Source of the DNA: Hemicordylus capensis
Taxonomy: Eukaryota > Chordata > Lepidosauria > Squamata > Cordylidae
Direction of reading: 5' to 3'
Length of the DNA stretch: 64,000 bases
NCBI RefSeq assembly: GCF_027244095.1
Contig: NC_069661.1
Coordinates: 120,965,501 to 121,029,500 of the forward strand
Shown: piece by piece, positions 47,302-59,838 of the stretch
How positions within the stretch are numbered: position 1 is the first letter of the stretch
Layout: each line of letters starts with the position of its first letter
Position numbers and translations under genes: made by a program
The notes under the pieces: model-generated
Told to the model about the DNA's origin: nothing
Seen by the model: only the letters and a program-made list of their open reading frames with translations
The model's database searches: none

Positions 47302-48954
47302 CTGGGTTTTTATGTTGTGTCAGGCAGATCACACAAGGAAGTACAGTAATGTGATTGTGCAGAACATTGTCGGAAGTTGAACAGCCTAAAATCAACCATA
47401 AGAATCAACTGTCATGTTGGAATAAGCCATTGACAGGAAAGGCTGTGAGACACCTTCCCTCCCCACCTAAAGCATTCCTCCACTGTACTATAAGGTACTA
47501 AACAGCTACGGTTGGACTGGCTACCAGCTCCAAATCTGAGTATTTCATTAGTATACTGTGGGGAGATGGTTTTTGAAGAGTTTGAAAAGAAGGGGAGGTT
47601 TTTAATTCTATGATGTGTATTCTATCAAATGCCTAGCTTCAGGATACTATAAGCTGTTAGCCTTTCAAGCAGGCTAATTCCATTCCATCTCCTTTGTCTC
47701 CAACTAGCATCACCCCAAATTCTGCTGGGCCTTAATATCAGAGGCCTGTTTTGTCCTTTTTAAAAATATATATATATATATTTCTTTTCATTTACAACTT
47801 AATATACTTCATGCTTGGGAGACTCCTCAGAGTAACCAAGACCTTAATCTGGGATGCTTCCATTTCACCTCCAAATTGATAGGCACGGGACCACCCAACT
47901 TTGACTGAGAGAAGCATTAGATGGGTAAATACAAGGTTTTATGACCTACCAACCTATATTTGAGTCCTCCACAGGGGAGGGGCAATCAATACTCCTTGAG
48001 CTACCCTGCCCCAGTAGCAGCAATTAGCCAACAATATTGAAAAGGTTTAGTAGTATGTTTTTAGTTCAGCCAGGTTTAGTCTATCGTGGTAAACATCTCC
48101 ATGCTATGGTAGGTATTATTCTTATTCCACTGAACCAAAATATGTTGTCATACATGCTTTGGGTACTATCTCTGTATCCCAGACAGCTTGTTACATCATC
48201 ATCTGGGTGCTGTTCCATCCCTGTGGGCATAAGACTTTTAATAACATGGCTTCTTCTCATAAAATGACTGAAACATGATTTAGACTTTCTAGCAAACATG
48301 AGTAAGAAGACTTTGCTTGCACCACCTGATTGCCCCTGAGTATAGCACTACTCTCTCCCATTAGCATGAGTAGCAAGTGTTCACTTCTATAGAAAGAAGC
48401 AAATGGCTTTCAGGAACACCACTAAGCCAGCAGTTAAGCCTGTTTCCTGACCTCTGGTGACTCCCCTCAGTAAGAACCAAGCCTAGTCTTATCTGCGCAG
48501 CCCTAACCTGTTTCTTGGTCATTTCTCAAAGTTTTTGAACTTAACTTTCTTGTTCATTTATGCTACCTTCTTCCCCCACCCCCTGACTCCAGCCAGTAGC
48601 ATGCATCTGCTCCAGAAGTGAATGTGCAAAGATCCTGGTGTATAGTTCTGTATGTAGTGTGTAGCCAATTGCTACTTCCAGAGATCTGTGGAATGAGATA
48701 GGAATCCCATACAGGCATTAGAAGAGGGATACAAAAAGATATCTTTGACCTTTACACACAGAGAAATACCATGGGAACAAATGAGCCTCTCCTTCTGACC
48801 TCCTTATTCCCAAATCACATTGGAATACAATTTGTGTCACCTCCACAAATCCAGTATGGGAAAGTGAGAATCCCCTGCTGAATAGACATTCAGTCTACCC
48901 AGAGTTTGACTGTTAGGAGCAGGGTAGGGGTGGGTGGTGGTGGGGACACTATGG
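47302..48954. other. Sequence without recognised gene
   Basis: A short (TA)n run is at 47767-47780. No gene or repeat recognised. Confidence 0.4.
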
Positions 48955-49245
48955 CTTACTGTTACTACTACTTTAGATTGTATACCAGTTTTCAAAAGAG
49001 TTCCCAAAGTGGTTTACATAAAAAAAAGAAATAAGATTATTTCCAAACAGGATCACAATCTAAAAGGACGATAAGGCAGACACTGGCAACAGCCTTGGGA
49101 AGAATACAGTACTAGGGCTGATTAGGCACAGTTACTCTTTCCCAGCTAAATATAGCACTTACATATATATACCGCTCTATAGCTGGAAGCTCTCTAAGCG
49201 GTTTACAATGATTTAGCATATTGCCCCCAACATTTCTGGGTACTC
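48955..49245 (-). mobile_element. Two L2-like 3' ends, minus strand
   Basis: 48958-49145 on the minus strand ('gagtaactgtgcc', 'ttttagattgtgatcctg', 'tgtaaaccactttgggaact') parallels 57230-57440. 49150-49245 on the minus strand reads 'gtaaaccgcttagagagctt' and 'ctatagagcggtatata', an L2 3' terminus. Confidence 0.6.
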
Positions 49246-49308
49246 ATGAGACAGTCACCATTTTAAAAAGTGCTGCTTTGTTCAGTCAGCAAGGGCCCTG
49301 GATCCATT

Positions 49309-49606
49309 GGAACATAGGAGGCTGCCATATACTGAGTCAGACCATTGGTCTACCTAGCTCAATATTCTCTTTACAGACTGGCAGTGTCTTCTCTAAGGTT
49401 GCAGGCAGGAATCTCTCTCAGTCCTATCTTGGAGAAGCCAGGGAGGGAACTTGAAACCTTCTGCTCTTCCCAGAGCGGCTCCAGCCCTTGAGGAGAATAT
49501 CTTACAGTGCTCACACTTCTAGTCTCCCATTCATATGCAACCAGGGCAGACCCTGCTTAGCTAAGGGGACAAGTCATGCTTGCTACCACAAGACCAGCTC
49601 TCCTCC
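49309..49606 (-). mobile_element. 5S rRNA-derived SINE with CR1-like tail, copy 3
   Basis: Minus strand: cttgtggtagcaagcatgac, ttagctaagcagggtctgcc, 'gcatatgaatgggagact', 'gagcactgtaagat', CR1-like tail to 'gcctcctatgttcc'. Followed 65 bp later by a tRNA-type SINE. Confidence 0.88.
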
Positions 49607-49671
49607 TTAAGACCAGCTCTCTCCTTTCACCACCTGGAAGTTTTGGGCTCTTTTTCTTCATAAGAAAAAAA

Positions 49672-49891
49672 CCCAGCGTGGTGTAGTGGCTAGAGTGCTG
49701 GACTAGGATGAGGGAGACCCAATTCAAATCCCCATTCAGCCATGTTACTTGCTGGGTGACTCTGAGCCAGTCACTTCTCTCTCTCAGCCTAAGCTACTTC
49801 ACAGGGTTGTTGTGAGGAGACACTTAAGTATGTAGTACACCGCTCTGGGCTCCTTGGAGGAAGAATGTAAAAAATAAAAAATATTTTTTTC
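49672..49891 (+). mobile_element. tRNA-derived SINE with L2-like tail
   Basis: A box tggtgtagtggctagag, B box 'aattcaaatccccattc', then 'ctgggtgactctgagccagt', 'cttcacagggttgttgtgag' and a tail accgctctgggctccttgg with 'aggaagaatg' and A/T-rich end. Other, more decayed copies: 14543, 55796, 56690. Confidence 0.88.
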
Positions 49892-51053
49892 TTTGCTATT
49901 GCTGCTTGGAAGTTTTCCTCATCAACCCTTTTTGCAATATAAATTGTTCACTTCCAATATAACCAAACAGCAGAGTGAAGTGTTTTGAAACAGTGAAAAT
50001 AACCAGCCTGCCTGTTTTGACTCAGAAGCATTCTTCACAACCCCACTCTTTCAAATCCAGTTACAGCTAAGAGCCTTTCTTCCGGAATTATTGCATCCAA
50101 AACAATGCTTGAAGTCAAATCGGTGCAACCTTGGAAAGTCTACCATGCCCCAATAAATACACTGAGACACTGGTGAAACTGAAGGCATCATTTAGAGAGT
50201 CTAGGTACCTGGTTCTGAAAGATAGATAATGTTAGGCTGCTGATCCACTAAGATGACTGTCACTGCATCTCTCCATGTTTCAGCACAACCTGCTCTGTAT
50301 CCTTGCACACTTATCAACAGCACAGCAGAGTACCATGTCAAAAGATAACTCCATGTAGCAGCTGCAACATCCATTGCCATTATGCAGAACTTCCAACTAT
50401 CTATCGTCGCACAGTAAGTCAGAAAGCACACAGGAGCACACCTATCACCCTGTAGCAACATCACACCTGTGTTCACGAATGTCTTCATGTTATTAGCATG
50501 TACATGATCCTATACCTGCTGCTTACTCAGCAGCCAGGAATCTGCTTTCCTGTCAAAGGAGGGAAGGAACTGCTGTAAGGGCCTTTTGGAGAATAACAGC
50601 AATTTATCATTTTAGTTGGTCAAAGACCATAATAAAATGATTGAATGATTGATTGACTGATTGATTGATTGATTGCAGTAATATATTGTACCAAATTCCT
50701 CTGTGACAGATGTTGGGCATGTTTCCAAACACTTTTCAGTATTTATATTTGTACTGTTTGGCTACTGTTCGGTCATCTTTGATTACTCTGGATGATACTT
50801 TTTCTGAGCAACAATTTTATTTGTTCTTAATTGCCTTCACTGCCATTTAATAGGATTAGTTGTGGCAACCCTATGTCTTATAGGATGGTGCCATTAGACA
50901 TCTGAATTTGATTCTTGATTAAATGAAATGGACACAAATGGGCCCCACTTTTATTCATTTCAATTTATTTTTAAATGAGTGCACCCTATAATGAATTATA
51001 CAACTAGATATAAGTGAGAAACACTGGCTGACATGCCCCACAGTATAATTCAG
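49892..51053. other. Sequence without recognised gene
   Basis: A GATT-type microsatellite is at 50641-50676. Nothing else recognised. Confidence 0.4.
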
Positions 51054-51362
51054 GTGGAGTGCTGGTCTTGTGGTAGCAAGCACAAGTTTTCCCCTTTTCT
51101 AAGCAGGGTCCACCCTGGTTGTATTTGAATAGGAGACTACAAGTGGGCACTAAGATTCCTTAGGGGATGTGGCCACTCTGGGAAGAGCATCCACATGTTT
51201 CCATGCAGAAGGTTCCAAGTTCCCTCCCTGGCTTCTCCAAGATAGGACCGAGAGAGATTCCTGCCCTCAACCTTGGAGAAGACACTGCCAGTCTGTGAAG
51301 ACAATACTGAGCTAGATAGACCAATGGTCTGACTCAGTATATGGCAGCTTCCTATGTCCCTA
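51054..51362 (+). mobile_element. 5S rRNA-derived SINE with CR1-like tail, copy 4
   Basis: cttgtggtagcaagcacaag, 'tctaagcagggtccaccctg', 'gtatttgaataggagacta' and the tail 'atactgagctagatagacca' to 'ttcctatgtcccta'. It has a short extra segment near 51190-51208 relative to copy 2. Confidence 0.85.
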
Positions 51363-52354
51363 GGTTCAAAATTGCCCATGCTGCTGTGGGGCTCTCACAT
51401 GCCACCCACAGTGCTGTGCAAGAGACTGCAGTGCAACTCATCCTTGCACAACAGGACATAGTGCACTATTTGCATTGCATTATTCCCAATGCACATAGCA
51501 TGCAGTCTGTGATAACAAATGGGTGAGTTGTATCAGAGCATCCCTCTTACCAATATGTAAAGTCTGAATGCAACAAACAGGTGAGAAGGAATTGGGTAGG
51601 AGGTTGGACAGTTGTAGTTATTTCGTAGGAGACAGTTTTTGAATGACAGCCAAAGTTGGCAACCCAGATTTTCAAATTCAACATACTTTTTTCCAGTAAG
51701 AGAGGCCTGGTTGCCGCTAATACTCCACATCATCAGCTTCCATAACAATTTCTGGGAAATGAGGGCTATTTTCCAAGATGCCAGCCAAACAGCTGGATGG
51801 AAAAGTTTGACAACCTAGGGTTTGTTTGTTTTCTAAATTTAGTGTATTTTTTTCATTAAAAAAACACCTGATTGCCACTCATTCCCCCCAAATGTCTTTG
51901 TCTAGTTTTCTAGAGGCTTTTTACTGCATTTTTTACCAATCTACAGAGCTGTTTTTGCATAGCAGTTAAAGGATTCATTGCTCTTATAATAGAGCTGTAG
52001 CACATATCTGCTCTACCTTTCACAACTAACTGCTCAGCTGCACAGACAATACCTCACTGATTTAAAGTGATGCTCATTAGCAGAAATTTGTAAGTCTGCG
52101 ACTCATTTTGCTCATCTGCATTTGAACTTAGAAAAGTCCTTGAATCTTGTGGATCATTTTTTACCTGCAAAAAGGTATCCTGGCGTTATTGTGTGTCAGA
52201 ACACATACATGAAACAAGATGAATCACTCAGAAATTTTTAAGACTGCAGCCCTATAAACTGCACAAAGATTGTAGCCCAGTTCACACATTCTATTCAATG
52301 CATGTACAATTGGTGTTCAGTGGGCACAGATTTGTATGCACGTACAGTTCAGTG
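51363..52354. other. Sequence without recognised gene
   Basis: Nothing recognised. Confidence 0.4.
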
Positions 52355-53337
52355 GATTCATGTTTTGTCATTGAAAATCTCATATGCTACCAGAGAATCT
52401 ACACTCAGAACAGCTCAGAAGCAGCAAAGCCCTGTACTCCATGGGTTAGCAAGCCATGGGGGTGGTTGGCACCTTATGTGCACTACACCACCACTTGCTC
52501 TGCGCTACCCCGGTGCCCCCCAAGTGCAGTTAAGGGGCTGCTGAAACCCCCATTATTCCCTATGGGAGAAAAGCTTAAAGACGTGTAAACTTCAACAATT
52601 CACCAAAAACCAGCCCTTTGCCCAATTCCCTTGGAATCAGGGTGGTGGGCAGGCACCCATTGGGGCACTACCACCCAAACCACTCTTCTGCCCATGAAGC
52701 CCCCTTCCTGCCCCGAATCTTCCCCAAAGAACATTAACAGCGCACATCTACAAAAACAGCAGAGCTTTGCAAACAACCAGGTTTCCAAAGCAAGCATGAC
52801 ATCACAGATGCAGCAGACTAGGGCCACCAACAGCATATTATGTGCCCTGCCCTCCCTCCCCGCAAGCATTTTTCACCCACAAGCAACAGAGACACTGCAC
52901 TGGTGCTGGTGCTGGCAGTAGAACTCCGGCGCAGGCCGGGGAGCACGGAATTTAACGGAATCTGACACAAAATGAACAATGTATCAAAATAATAACTCTA
53001 GTAGTGACAGATGGATTTGATACAATGCCAATAACAAGCAGCAGGCAGATAGATACAATGTCACAAAGGGATTATAAATGGGTACTCTCACTCAGTCTTC
53101 TCAAACGCTGGGTCTCTCTGTAGTCCACTTCTGTGGGTCTGGTCAGTCTTTCTTCTTCAGTCTTCCTCTTCTCCAGATGGGGCAAAAGCTTGGAAAAAAC
53201 TTTGGAAAATCTGGGGTGGTGAGTGGCTGCTGGCTGGCCCAGCGCTCTGGGCTGGTGTGGCTGGCTGCTTGCACAGGCAGGCAGCAGTGATAATTCCCTC
53301 AGCAGCAGGAAGAAGTATAAAACAATCAGAGAGAACT

Positions 53338-53385
<48 letters not shown>

Positions 53386-54002
53386 CCTCTTTCCTTCCAA
53401 ATCCAAATCCCAAATTAAAAAAATGCAGGGGAGAGTGGCACAGCTAGACAATGGCAGCAATACTGAGCACTGCAATTGGAGGTAATGGTGGACAATAGGA
53501 GCATCAAGGGTTAGCAATCAAGCAATAGAGCTCTTTCTTCTCTCACACACGAGTCAGCAGAAAGGAAGAAATGGCGCCTGCACCCCACAAAATACCCTGG
53601 TGCAAAACCCCTCTGAAAATCCCCCCACCCTTGCTATTCTTTGCCCTCCGCCTGGCCAATGAGGGTGAATTTAAAAATTAAAATACTGTTAAAGGGATTA
53701 GGAGGCAATTCCCAATTCCCCTGCTTTTGCTGGCCAACCTGAAGGCTTGTAGGGCGGGAAATTCAAACCAACGTCAGAACTCAAAATGGAGACTGAGGAG
53801 AAAGACCTCTAGCGATCGCAAAATGGAGATCCGAAAAGTTTTCCGAAATACAAAACTTTCAGATCCAAAATTGGCTCATTTCGATTTGGATACAAAAATC
53901 TTCGGAATTTGATGTCTGTGTTTTGTTTTGTATACAAAACACCCGAAAATGCCATTTTCGAGTATAAAACGTTTTGTACCTGAAACGTTTTGCACATCCC
54001 TA
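52355..54002. mobile_element. hAT relic of the 5688-7211 family, right part
   Basis: 52370-52720 matches the right arm of the intact foldback copy (ggcaccttatgtgcactaca at 52471). 53750-54002 carries the outer arm and the end tgcacatcccta. The middle, about 1 kb, has no counterpart in the other copies. 'gttcactg' follows the right end and 'gttcagtg' precedes 52355, a possible 7-of-8 target duplication, but no TIR is present on the left. Confidence 0.6.
53337..53385. repeat. (GATA)n microsatellite
   Basis: About 12 uninterrupted GATA units inside the hAT relic. Confidence 0.97.
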
Positions 54003-54092
54003 GTTCACTGTTACAATATAAAGCTGATTTTCAGGATTTCAGCTTGGGTTGGGTTTTTTTGAGGGCTGTTCTTGTGCATCCCAGCTGCAATC

Positions 54093-54514
54093 ACCAAATT
54101 TAGACGTAACGGGAAACCAGAGGTCCCTTCATCTCCGGTTTCCTATGACACACATCTGAATTTGGGAAACCTGAGCTAGCCTGAAGGTGAGAAGGGACCT
54201 GTGATTTCCCTCCCCAAACTGGAGTTTGAACACCTCCAACTCTGGTTCTGCAGCACAACTGTTACATCCAAATGCTGGTACCACCATTTCAGCCCCATGG
54301 AGCTGGAGTTGAGGGAGGACGCCCCTCCCTCACTCTGGCCCGATTGGCTGTTTGGGCTGCCCTTCTGTCAAGAAGGATGCCCACACTGCCAGCTTCTCTG
54401 CAGTCTTGCTGACTACAGAAAGGCAGCTTTCCTGCACATCCAAAAACAGATGGGAGAGTGGGGGGAGGATTTGTCCACAGGACCCACAGTTCTGCATTAT
54501 GTCTGAAGAGGGCC
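54093..54514. mobile_element. Family T, short copy (MITE)
   Basis: Left end accaaatttagacgtaacgg and right end on the minus strand ggccctcttcagacataatg match T-family ends. The hairpin ggctgtttgggctgcccttc facing gaaggatgcccacactgcc lies at 54346-54392. Confidence 0.7.
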
Positions 54515-55792
54515 TGTGTGTACTGTGTTGGATAGGAACTTAGTTTGGAATCCTTCTCTACTCCATTAAAATCAATAGGACTACTGCCAGTGATTTCTGT
54601 AGGGGCTATACTGTACACTCTATTGTTATATGATAGGATTGTGTTAGAAAAGCAATGTCTTGGTATTTTTAATGCAGCCCTAATTTATTTCATAATACAG
54701 TTGTTACCAATTATGCTTTTGGCATATGACTCTCTAAAGGATTAGACATTTTTTGGCAGAAGTTGAGTAAGGCAATGAGGTATTCAAAGGAAAAATTCCC
54801 TCCTTGAATTTCTGATTTTCCTTTGAAGGATCAAGGATTAAATGTGACACTGAAGTTTTAATTTGAAAACTATATACCATTTGCCCTACTGAGCTAACCT
54901 TCAGAACATAATTTATCTCCATTTTTATTGTTATGTCAACAAGAGTCCAAAAATGCATTAAGCTTGCACATTTTATCCACGAGAAAGGATCATATATTTC
55001 TGCCATTAGAAACAACACAGCATCTAAAAACCTGTTGTGCCAAAGCTATTAAGATCTCATTAAATGCATATCTTTCAGCAATATCTACTAGCAAGACATA
55101 GCTCAGGAAATAGTATTAAAGATGCTTATTGGCCTGGTACTGAATAAATAATACCATAAAGACTCCTAGTGACTTTTATGGCACTGGGTTGAGTCTTTAA
55201 TGAATAATTTTAATGTGCATTTCTATACCCACTTCCGCCTTGAAGAAACTCGAGCCACTAAAATGTAAGAGAATTCCCACACACTGCCCCTTAATATGAT
55301 GATAATAAGTCTCTGTTCCGAGAACAGCAAGAACTAGACTAATTCCTGAGCAGTTATTCATAGTGCCCATTCACTTTTGATGCCTGTGTAGGAAGCAAAA
55401 AAAAGAAATCCATTACTAATTAAGCAAAGAAATGTCCAACCATGTAGAAACCTCATAGTGGAAAGATGAGAAGGTTAAGAAAATATTAACCTAGTTTGGC
55501 AGAGAGGAATTGAAATTGGTGCTCACCCAAAGTCATCTACACCCTTTTACAATACATTAGCTAAAGCGATCACTGATTCCAAGTGCTGAATCACTGGCAC
55601 CTCACTTCCTGCAAGAATTATTGTGATTTATCCACAGTTAGAGAGGCTCTTGCTCTCTGGAGATATTATAGGAAATTGCATGCTAGGTTCTCATTTATAC
55701 TTTCTGAACATGCTGGTGGAAAGATGCTTGATGGTGTACCAGCTCCAAGCATTTGTGTATGAAAAAGGATTTTTAGGGGCAAAAGAGATATA

Positions 55793-55795
<3 letters not shown>
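54515..55795. other. Single-copy-looking AT-rich sequence
   Basis: No repeat recognised. Frames are short. Confidence 0.45.
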
Positions 55796-55824
<29 letters not shown>

Positions 55825-55888
55825 ATTTTCACATTTATATCCCACTCTTCCTCCAAGGAGCCCAGAGTGGTGTACTGCATACCTGAGT
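55796..55888 (-). mobile_element. 3' tail of tRNA/L2-tail SINE
   Basis: TTTA microsatellite (55796-55834), then 'atatcccactcttcctccaa' and 'ggagcccagagtggtgtac', the reverse of the tail of the SINE at 49672. The head is absent. Confidence 0.7.
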
Positions 55889-56689
55889 TTGATAAGCTAT
55901 AAGATATATTGATAAGCTGGCGATGCAACACGCATATATAAGGTAACTCCCAAGTCACCTTAAAGACCTTCAAATTTAAGACCTTCAAAATTATTACTTA
56001 AACACAGATGACAATACCTTGTAAAAACATTGTTTAAAATGTTGTTCAAAGCATAGTTAAAAAACAACTGAGATACAATCAGGAGCATAGCTACAATTGA
56101 ACAAAATGGGGACAAAAGTACCTGGATCCCTGAGGGAGAAGCCCCTCACCAGATGAATTACAGTTTGCTCTCTGCTCTCCCCCTCACAGCTCTCTGAAGA
56201 AGAAGATGGTGGAGGCAGGGGCCCATCTTAACTTTTGTCTCAGGGTGCACTCCCACCTTGTTATGTCCCTGGACATGATGTTATGTCCCTGGCCATGAAG
56301 GTCTTTGCCCTTCCATTTTTCTTCTTAGATAACATTCGTAAGGAGTTCTTAAGAGCAGGTCTATGATGATGGGGAAGGGTTTTGGGTTTTTTTACAACTT
56401 AAATAATACTTTTATCCAATGCCCTGTTTGCAACAAACTCCCCCCCACTCCCGAAGCTGCTGTTTGCCCTGGGAGGAAAGTTGCCATTGGTGCTGATGCT
56501 ATGCAAAAGAAAGGGAGTCGTCAAAATGCTCTCTTCCTAAACACCTTCCAGTGTGACTATCCTCATCCTTGGTTGAGGACAGTCCAAGCGTTAAGCAGTT
56601 GGTTGCACAGATTAAGATCATGGAAAGGGTTAGAAGCATGATGTTTGGGGACTGAAGGGTGTTGGACAACTTTGGAACATTTACTTAAT
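55889..56689. other. Sequence without recognised gene
   Basis: Nothing recognised. Confidence 0.4.
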
Positions 56690-56923
56690 TATATTCATAT
56701 CCTGTCCTTTTTCCATGGATGGCATACTCAGGATAATGCACATGGTTGTCCCCTTCCCCCACTTTTTATCCTCATAACTACCCTGTAAAGTAAGTTAGGT
56801 TAAGAGAGAGAGAGTGACTGGCCAAAGGTGACCCAGGAGTTCCATGGCTGAGTGGAGATTTGAATCTGGGTCTCTCAAGCCCCCCATCTGACACACTAAC
56901 CACCACACCACACTGGCTCTCAG
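56690..56923 (-). mobile_element. tRNA-derived SINE with L2-like tail
   Basis: Minus strand: gccagtgtggtgtggtggtt (A box), 'gattcaaatctccactc' (B box), 'ctgggtcacctttggccagt', 'ctaacttactttacagggta', then a diverged tail. Confidence 0.75.
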
Positions 56924-57164
56924 ACATCAGGCTTGATTGGATAGACTTAGGCTTTTCTGATTGATGCTATTTTTTGTAAGAAGCTCTATTTATTTTCAAA
57001 ACCAATCCAATATATGCAGAAGAAGGGCATGTTTATCCATGAGTCTGAAGCTTAAAGGTCTTGCAGGTTAAATCATGAAGAGCGTTGTGTCCTTGCCAAG
57101 ATGGCTGGCACCATGACACACTAGGGAAGAACTTCAGCATCTGGAAAACTTTGGAGGGTTGTGT

Positions 57165-58190
57165 AGTGAGCAGCCAGCCAGCAGTTATAGGGTTAACTGG
57201 GCAAAGAGGCAACTTTATAACATGCTGATTCTCTTTATTGAGCAGGGGGAGAGTAACTGGCCTTATCCACCCCCAGCACAGTACCTCCAGTGACTGTTGC
57301 TGGTGTCTATCATGTTCTTTTTAGATTGTAAGCCCTTTGGGGACAGGGATCCATTCTATTGATTGATTATTTCTCGATGTAAACCGCTAGGGAACTTTTT
57401 GTTGAAAAGTGGTATATAAATATTTGTTGTTGTTGTTGTTGTTAACTGGAGGAGGAAAGGTTTTCCCTTGATTGACAGTCTGTAGACCTGAGGGGATCAC
57501 CCAATTGGTTAACAAGTTGAGTGGATTAATAGGGCTCCCAAGGGTCTTCTGGGAAGAAGAAGGAAGTGTGTGCCCAGGTGAGAGTGGAGCAATGGAATCT
57601 TGACAAGTTCTCTCAGGGTGAGTTCTGCAAATCCCTGGGGGTCAGGTTTGCAGGTGTTGGTCTCACTTAAGTCCTGGTGAGGTCCAAGGGAAGGAAGTCA
57701 AGGCTTATGGCTTCAGAAGATTATACTTAGGAGAAAGTGTTTTAGCAAGACTTGAATTAGAAGTTATTTTCTTGTGTGTGTGTCTGTGTATACCCAAGTG
57801 TCTGCTTTTGCAACTACCTATCTTCAATAACAGCCTAGTAATGATTAACTTAAGTACCACCTGAAAACATCTGGGCATTTTGAAAAACTCTTGTAACCAC
57901 TAGCTAATACTATTTGCAACTGTTATGCTTGAAGCCTAAGACTTTTTTTTGTAGTAAACTAATACATTGTTTTCTTTGTTACTACAAGCCCTCTCAGGGT
58001 GTTTGACTGACTCTGGGAGAGGGGGAGGGGAAGCTTCTAGTTCACATGGCCTCAAACAGGATCGCAAAGCCTGCTATTTCCCCACTCAAACATGTATAAG
58101 TGGGACCACTTTTTTATACTTTGCTACTAGAGGGGACTTGAAGTTTTAATGTTCCAGTCAGAGATAACTCGGCTAACTAAGGAACATTTG
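57165..58190 (+). mobile_element. Possible LTR-type fossil with an L2-like insertion
   Basis: Weak call. The text around 58188 resembles the junction after an LTR in old Ty3/gypsy-type or retroviral copies, and the preceding 1 kb is unlike its surroundings. No second repeat was found. An L2-like end (57230-57440) lies within. It looks ancient and broken. Confidence 0.2.
57230..57440 (+). mobile_element. L2-like 3' end
   Basis: 'ttttagattgtaagcccttt', 'ggggacagggatccattcta', 'gatgtaaaccgctagggaac', 'gtggtatataaatatt' and a TTG microsatellite tail, as in L2-clade 3' ends. Confidence 0.65.
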
Positions 58191-58317
58191 GTGGCAGTGA
58201 GACAATCTACTGGAGATTCTTTTTAATTAATTTTAAACTCAGTCAGCTCACATGAGCTGGTTCCTTATAGCTTGGTCCAGGGATGGCAAAAGGGGGAAGA
58301 ACTCCCAAGGTGATGAT

Positions 58318-58592
58318 AATATTATTCAATATGTTTTCATTGGTACACAGTCATAAAATTAGTTAAGTATTGCCTCATGCATTTCGAGGCACTGTTGTTC
58401 TTCAGAAGCAATTCTTGATAAAGGATAAAATTAATCACATATGTTTTTCTGGCAAAGTGAAAAATAAACATTATGATTAATTTTACCTACCCAAGAATTG
58501 TCTCTGAAGAAAAGCACTGCCTCGAAACACGTAAGGCAATACTGAACTAATTTTGACAGTGTACCAATAAAAACATATTGAGTAATTCTATC
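58318..58592. repeat. 270-bp palindrome with hammerhead-like core in each arm
   Basis: Arms of about 120 bp (58318-58440 and 58468-58592) pair well; for example caatatgttttcattggtac (58327) mirrors gtaccaataaaaacatattg (58561). In the right arm, 58497-58540 reads ATTGTCT, CTGAAGA, 13 nt, GAAAC, ACGTA, AGGCAAT. This follows hammerhead ribozyme order: stem I strand, CUGANGA core, stem II, GAAA core, a two-pair stem III, cleavage triplet GUA, stem I partner. The minus strand of the left arm has the same order. Stem II is poor, so activity is doubtful. Palindrome: seen. Ribozyme: inference. Confidence 0.75.
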
Positions 58593-59036
58593 AGCACCTT
58601 GGGAATTCTTCTCGCATTTTTGTTTGTTTGTTTGTTTTTGCCTTTGATTTGTTGGCGCTGTGTCATCCCCCTCCCTCCTCTTCTGGTCCAGGGATGCTCT
58701 TCACAGTACTGATTCCAAGTAGCCCCTTCCACTAGATGTGCTAGAGGCCATAGTCCGCATCAGATGTTAAAAGAGTGGTGCTGTATTTGCATACAGCATC
58801 CTGAGAGCATGTTCAGAAGCCCTGTCTCAGTGCTGACACGCTCAGAAACCTCATCCCCCACTCTGTCCCCGCTTACAGCTTAAGAGACCAACATTGTAAC
58901 CATGGACAGATTCTTTCCATGATCAGAAGTCTGGAGTCCCCTAGATCATTTTCATATTATGTTTGAGAATATTCAGCCAATCAAACAAGCTTTTCTGAAG
59001 GCACTTTGAACCAGATTTTCTAAGCAACAAGATCTA
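58593..59036. other. Sequence without recognised gene
   Basis: TTTG microsatellite at 58619-58637. Nothing else recognised. Confidence 0.4.
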
Positions 59037-59435
59037 GGCTGCCTTCGCAGGTCCAACGGACTCACAGTTTGTCCCCATTCCCCCCTCCATGCTTCCAGAC
59101 GATCCTGATCTGGAGTCTGGGAGCCTGAAAGCAGGGAGGAACTGGCTGCGTGGGCTTCCTCCTTCTCATGAAGGACAGCCACGGCAGCCAACCAGAGATG
59201 GGAAGAGAGATGAACATTAACAACCACAGGCAGCCTTCAGATGACACACTGCTGCTTTCTGACTGGAGGTCTTGGCGGGGAAACTGAAAAGGAGCAGAGT
59301 GTGCCAATTCAGGTAAGTGGCTGGAAACCTCAGGTTGCTTTTCTGATGGAACCAAAGTTTCCCACATTCAGACGACCACAAACCCAAACCTCTGACATGG
59401 TTGCCTCCGGTTTGGCATGATGTCCGAAGGCAGCC
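59037..59435. mobile_element. Family T, short copy (MITE)
   Basis: Left end ggctgccttcgcaggtcc; right end on the minus strand ggctgccttcggacatcatg. The hairpin ggctgcgtgggcttcctcct facing gaaggacagccacggcagcc is at 59144-59191. 399 bp long; no coding. Confidence 0.75.
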
Positions 59436-59783
59436 ACTGACTTTCTCCAAACTCTTATACTGAAGCTGTTGTCCTTGATTACTCCTCCTTCAAGTCTTGG
59501 GAGCTGCCAAATTCAAAACTGTTCTATGGGTAGCTTGCCCAGTACACTTTGACAGTAATAAAGTAACATATGTGATGTAATCATGATGTGGTCCTCCATT
59601 TTGTTGACTTTATTCTTTTCTTTGGCAAACGATTGTATAAATAATACATTATTTGGAGAGTAACTGATTACATTTCTCAACTGGAAGGCTCTAGGACACA
59701 CCCTGAACTCCAGACTCAGGAAGATACACCCTGTGCTGCAGATAAGCAAAGCTAGATCTCAGCAAAACAAAATAATTAATATA

Positions 59784-59838
59784 TGAAGCTGCCTTATATT
59801 GAGTCAACCATTGGTCCACCTAAGTCATTATTACCTAA
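59784..59838 (-). mobile_element. SINE tail piece (rest at 61001-61112)
   Basis: 'tatgaagctgccttatattg', 'gagtcaaccattggtccacc' is the reversed tail of the tRNA/CR1-tail SINE. It stops at about 59838 and the remainder of the SINE lies 1.16 kb away. Confidence 0.65.
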
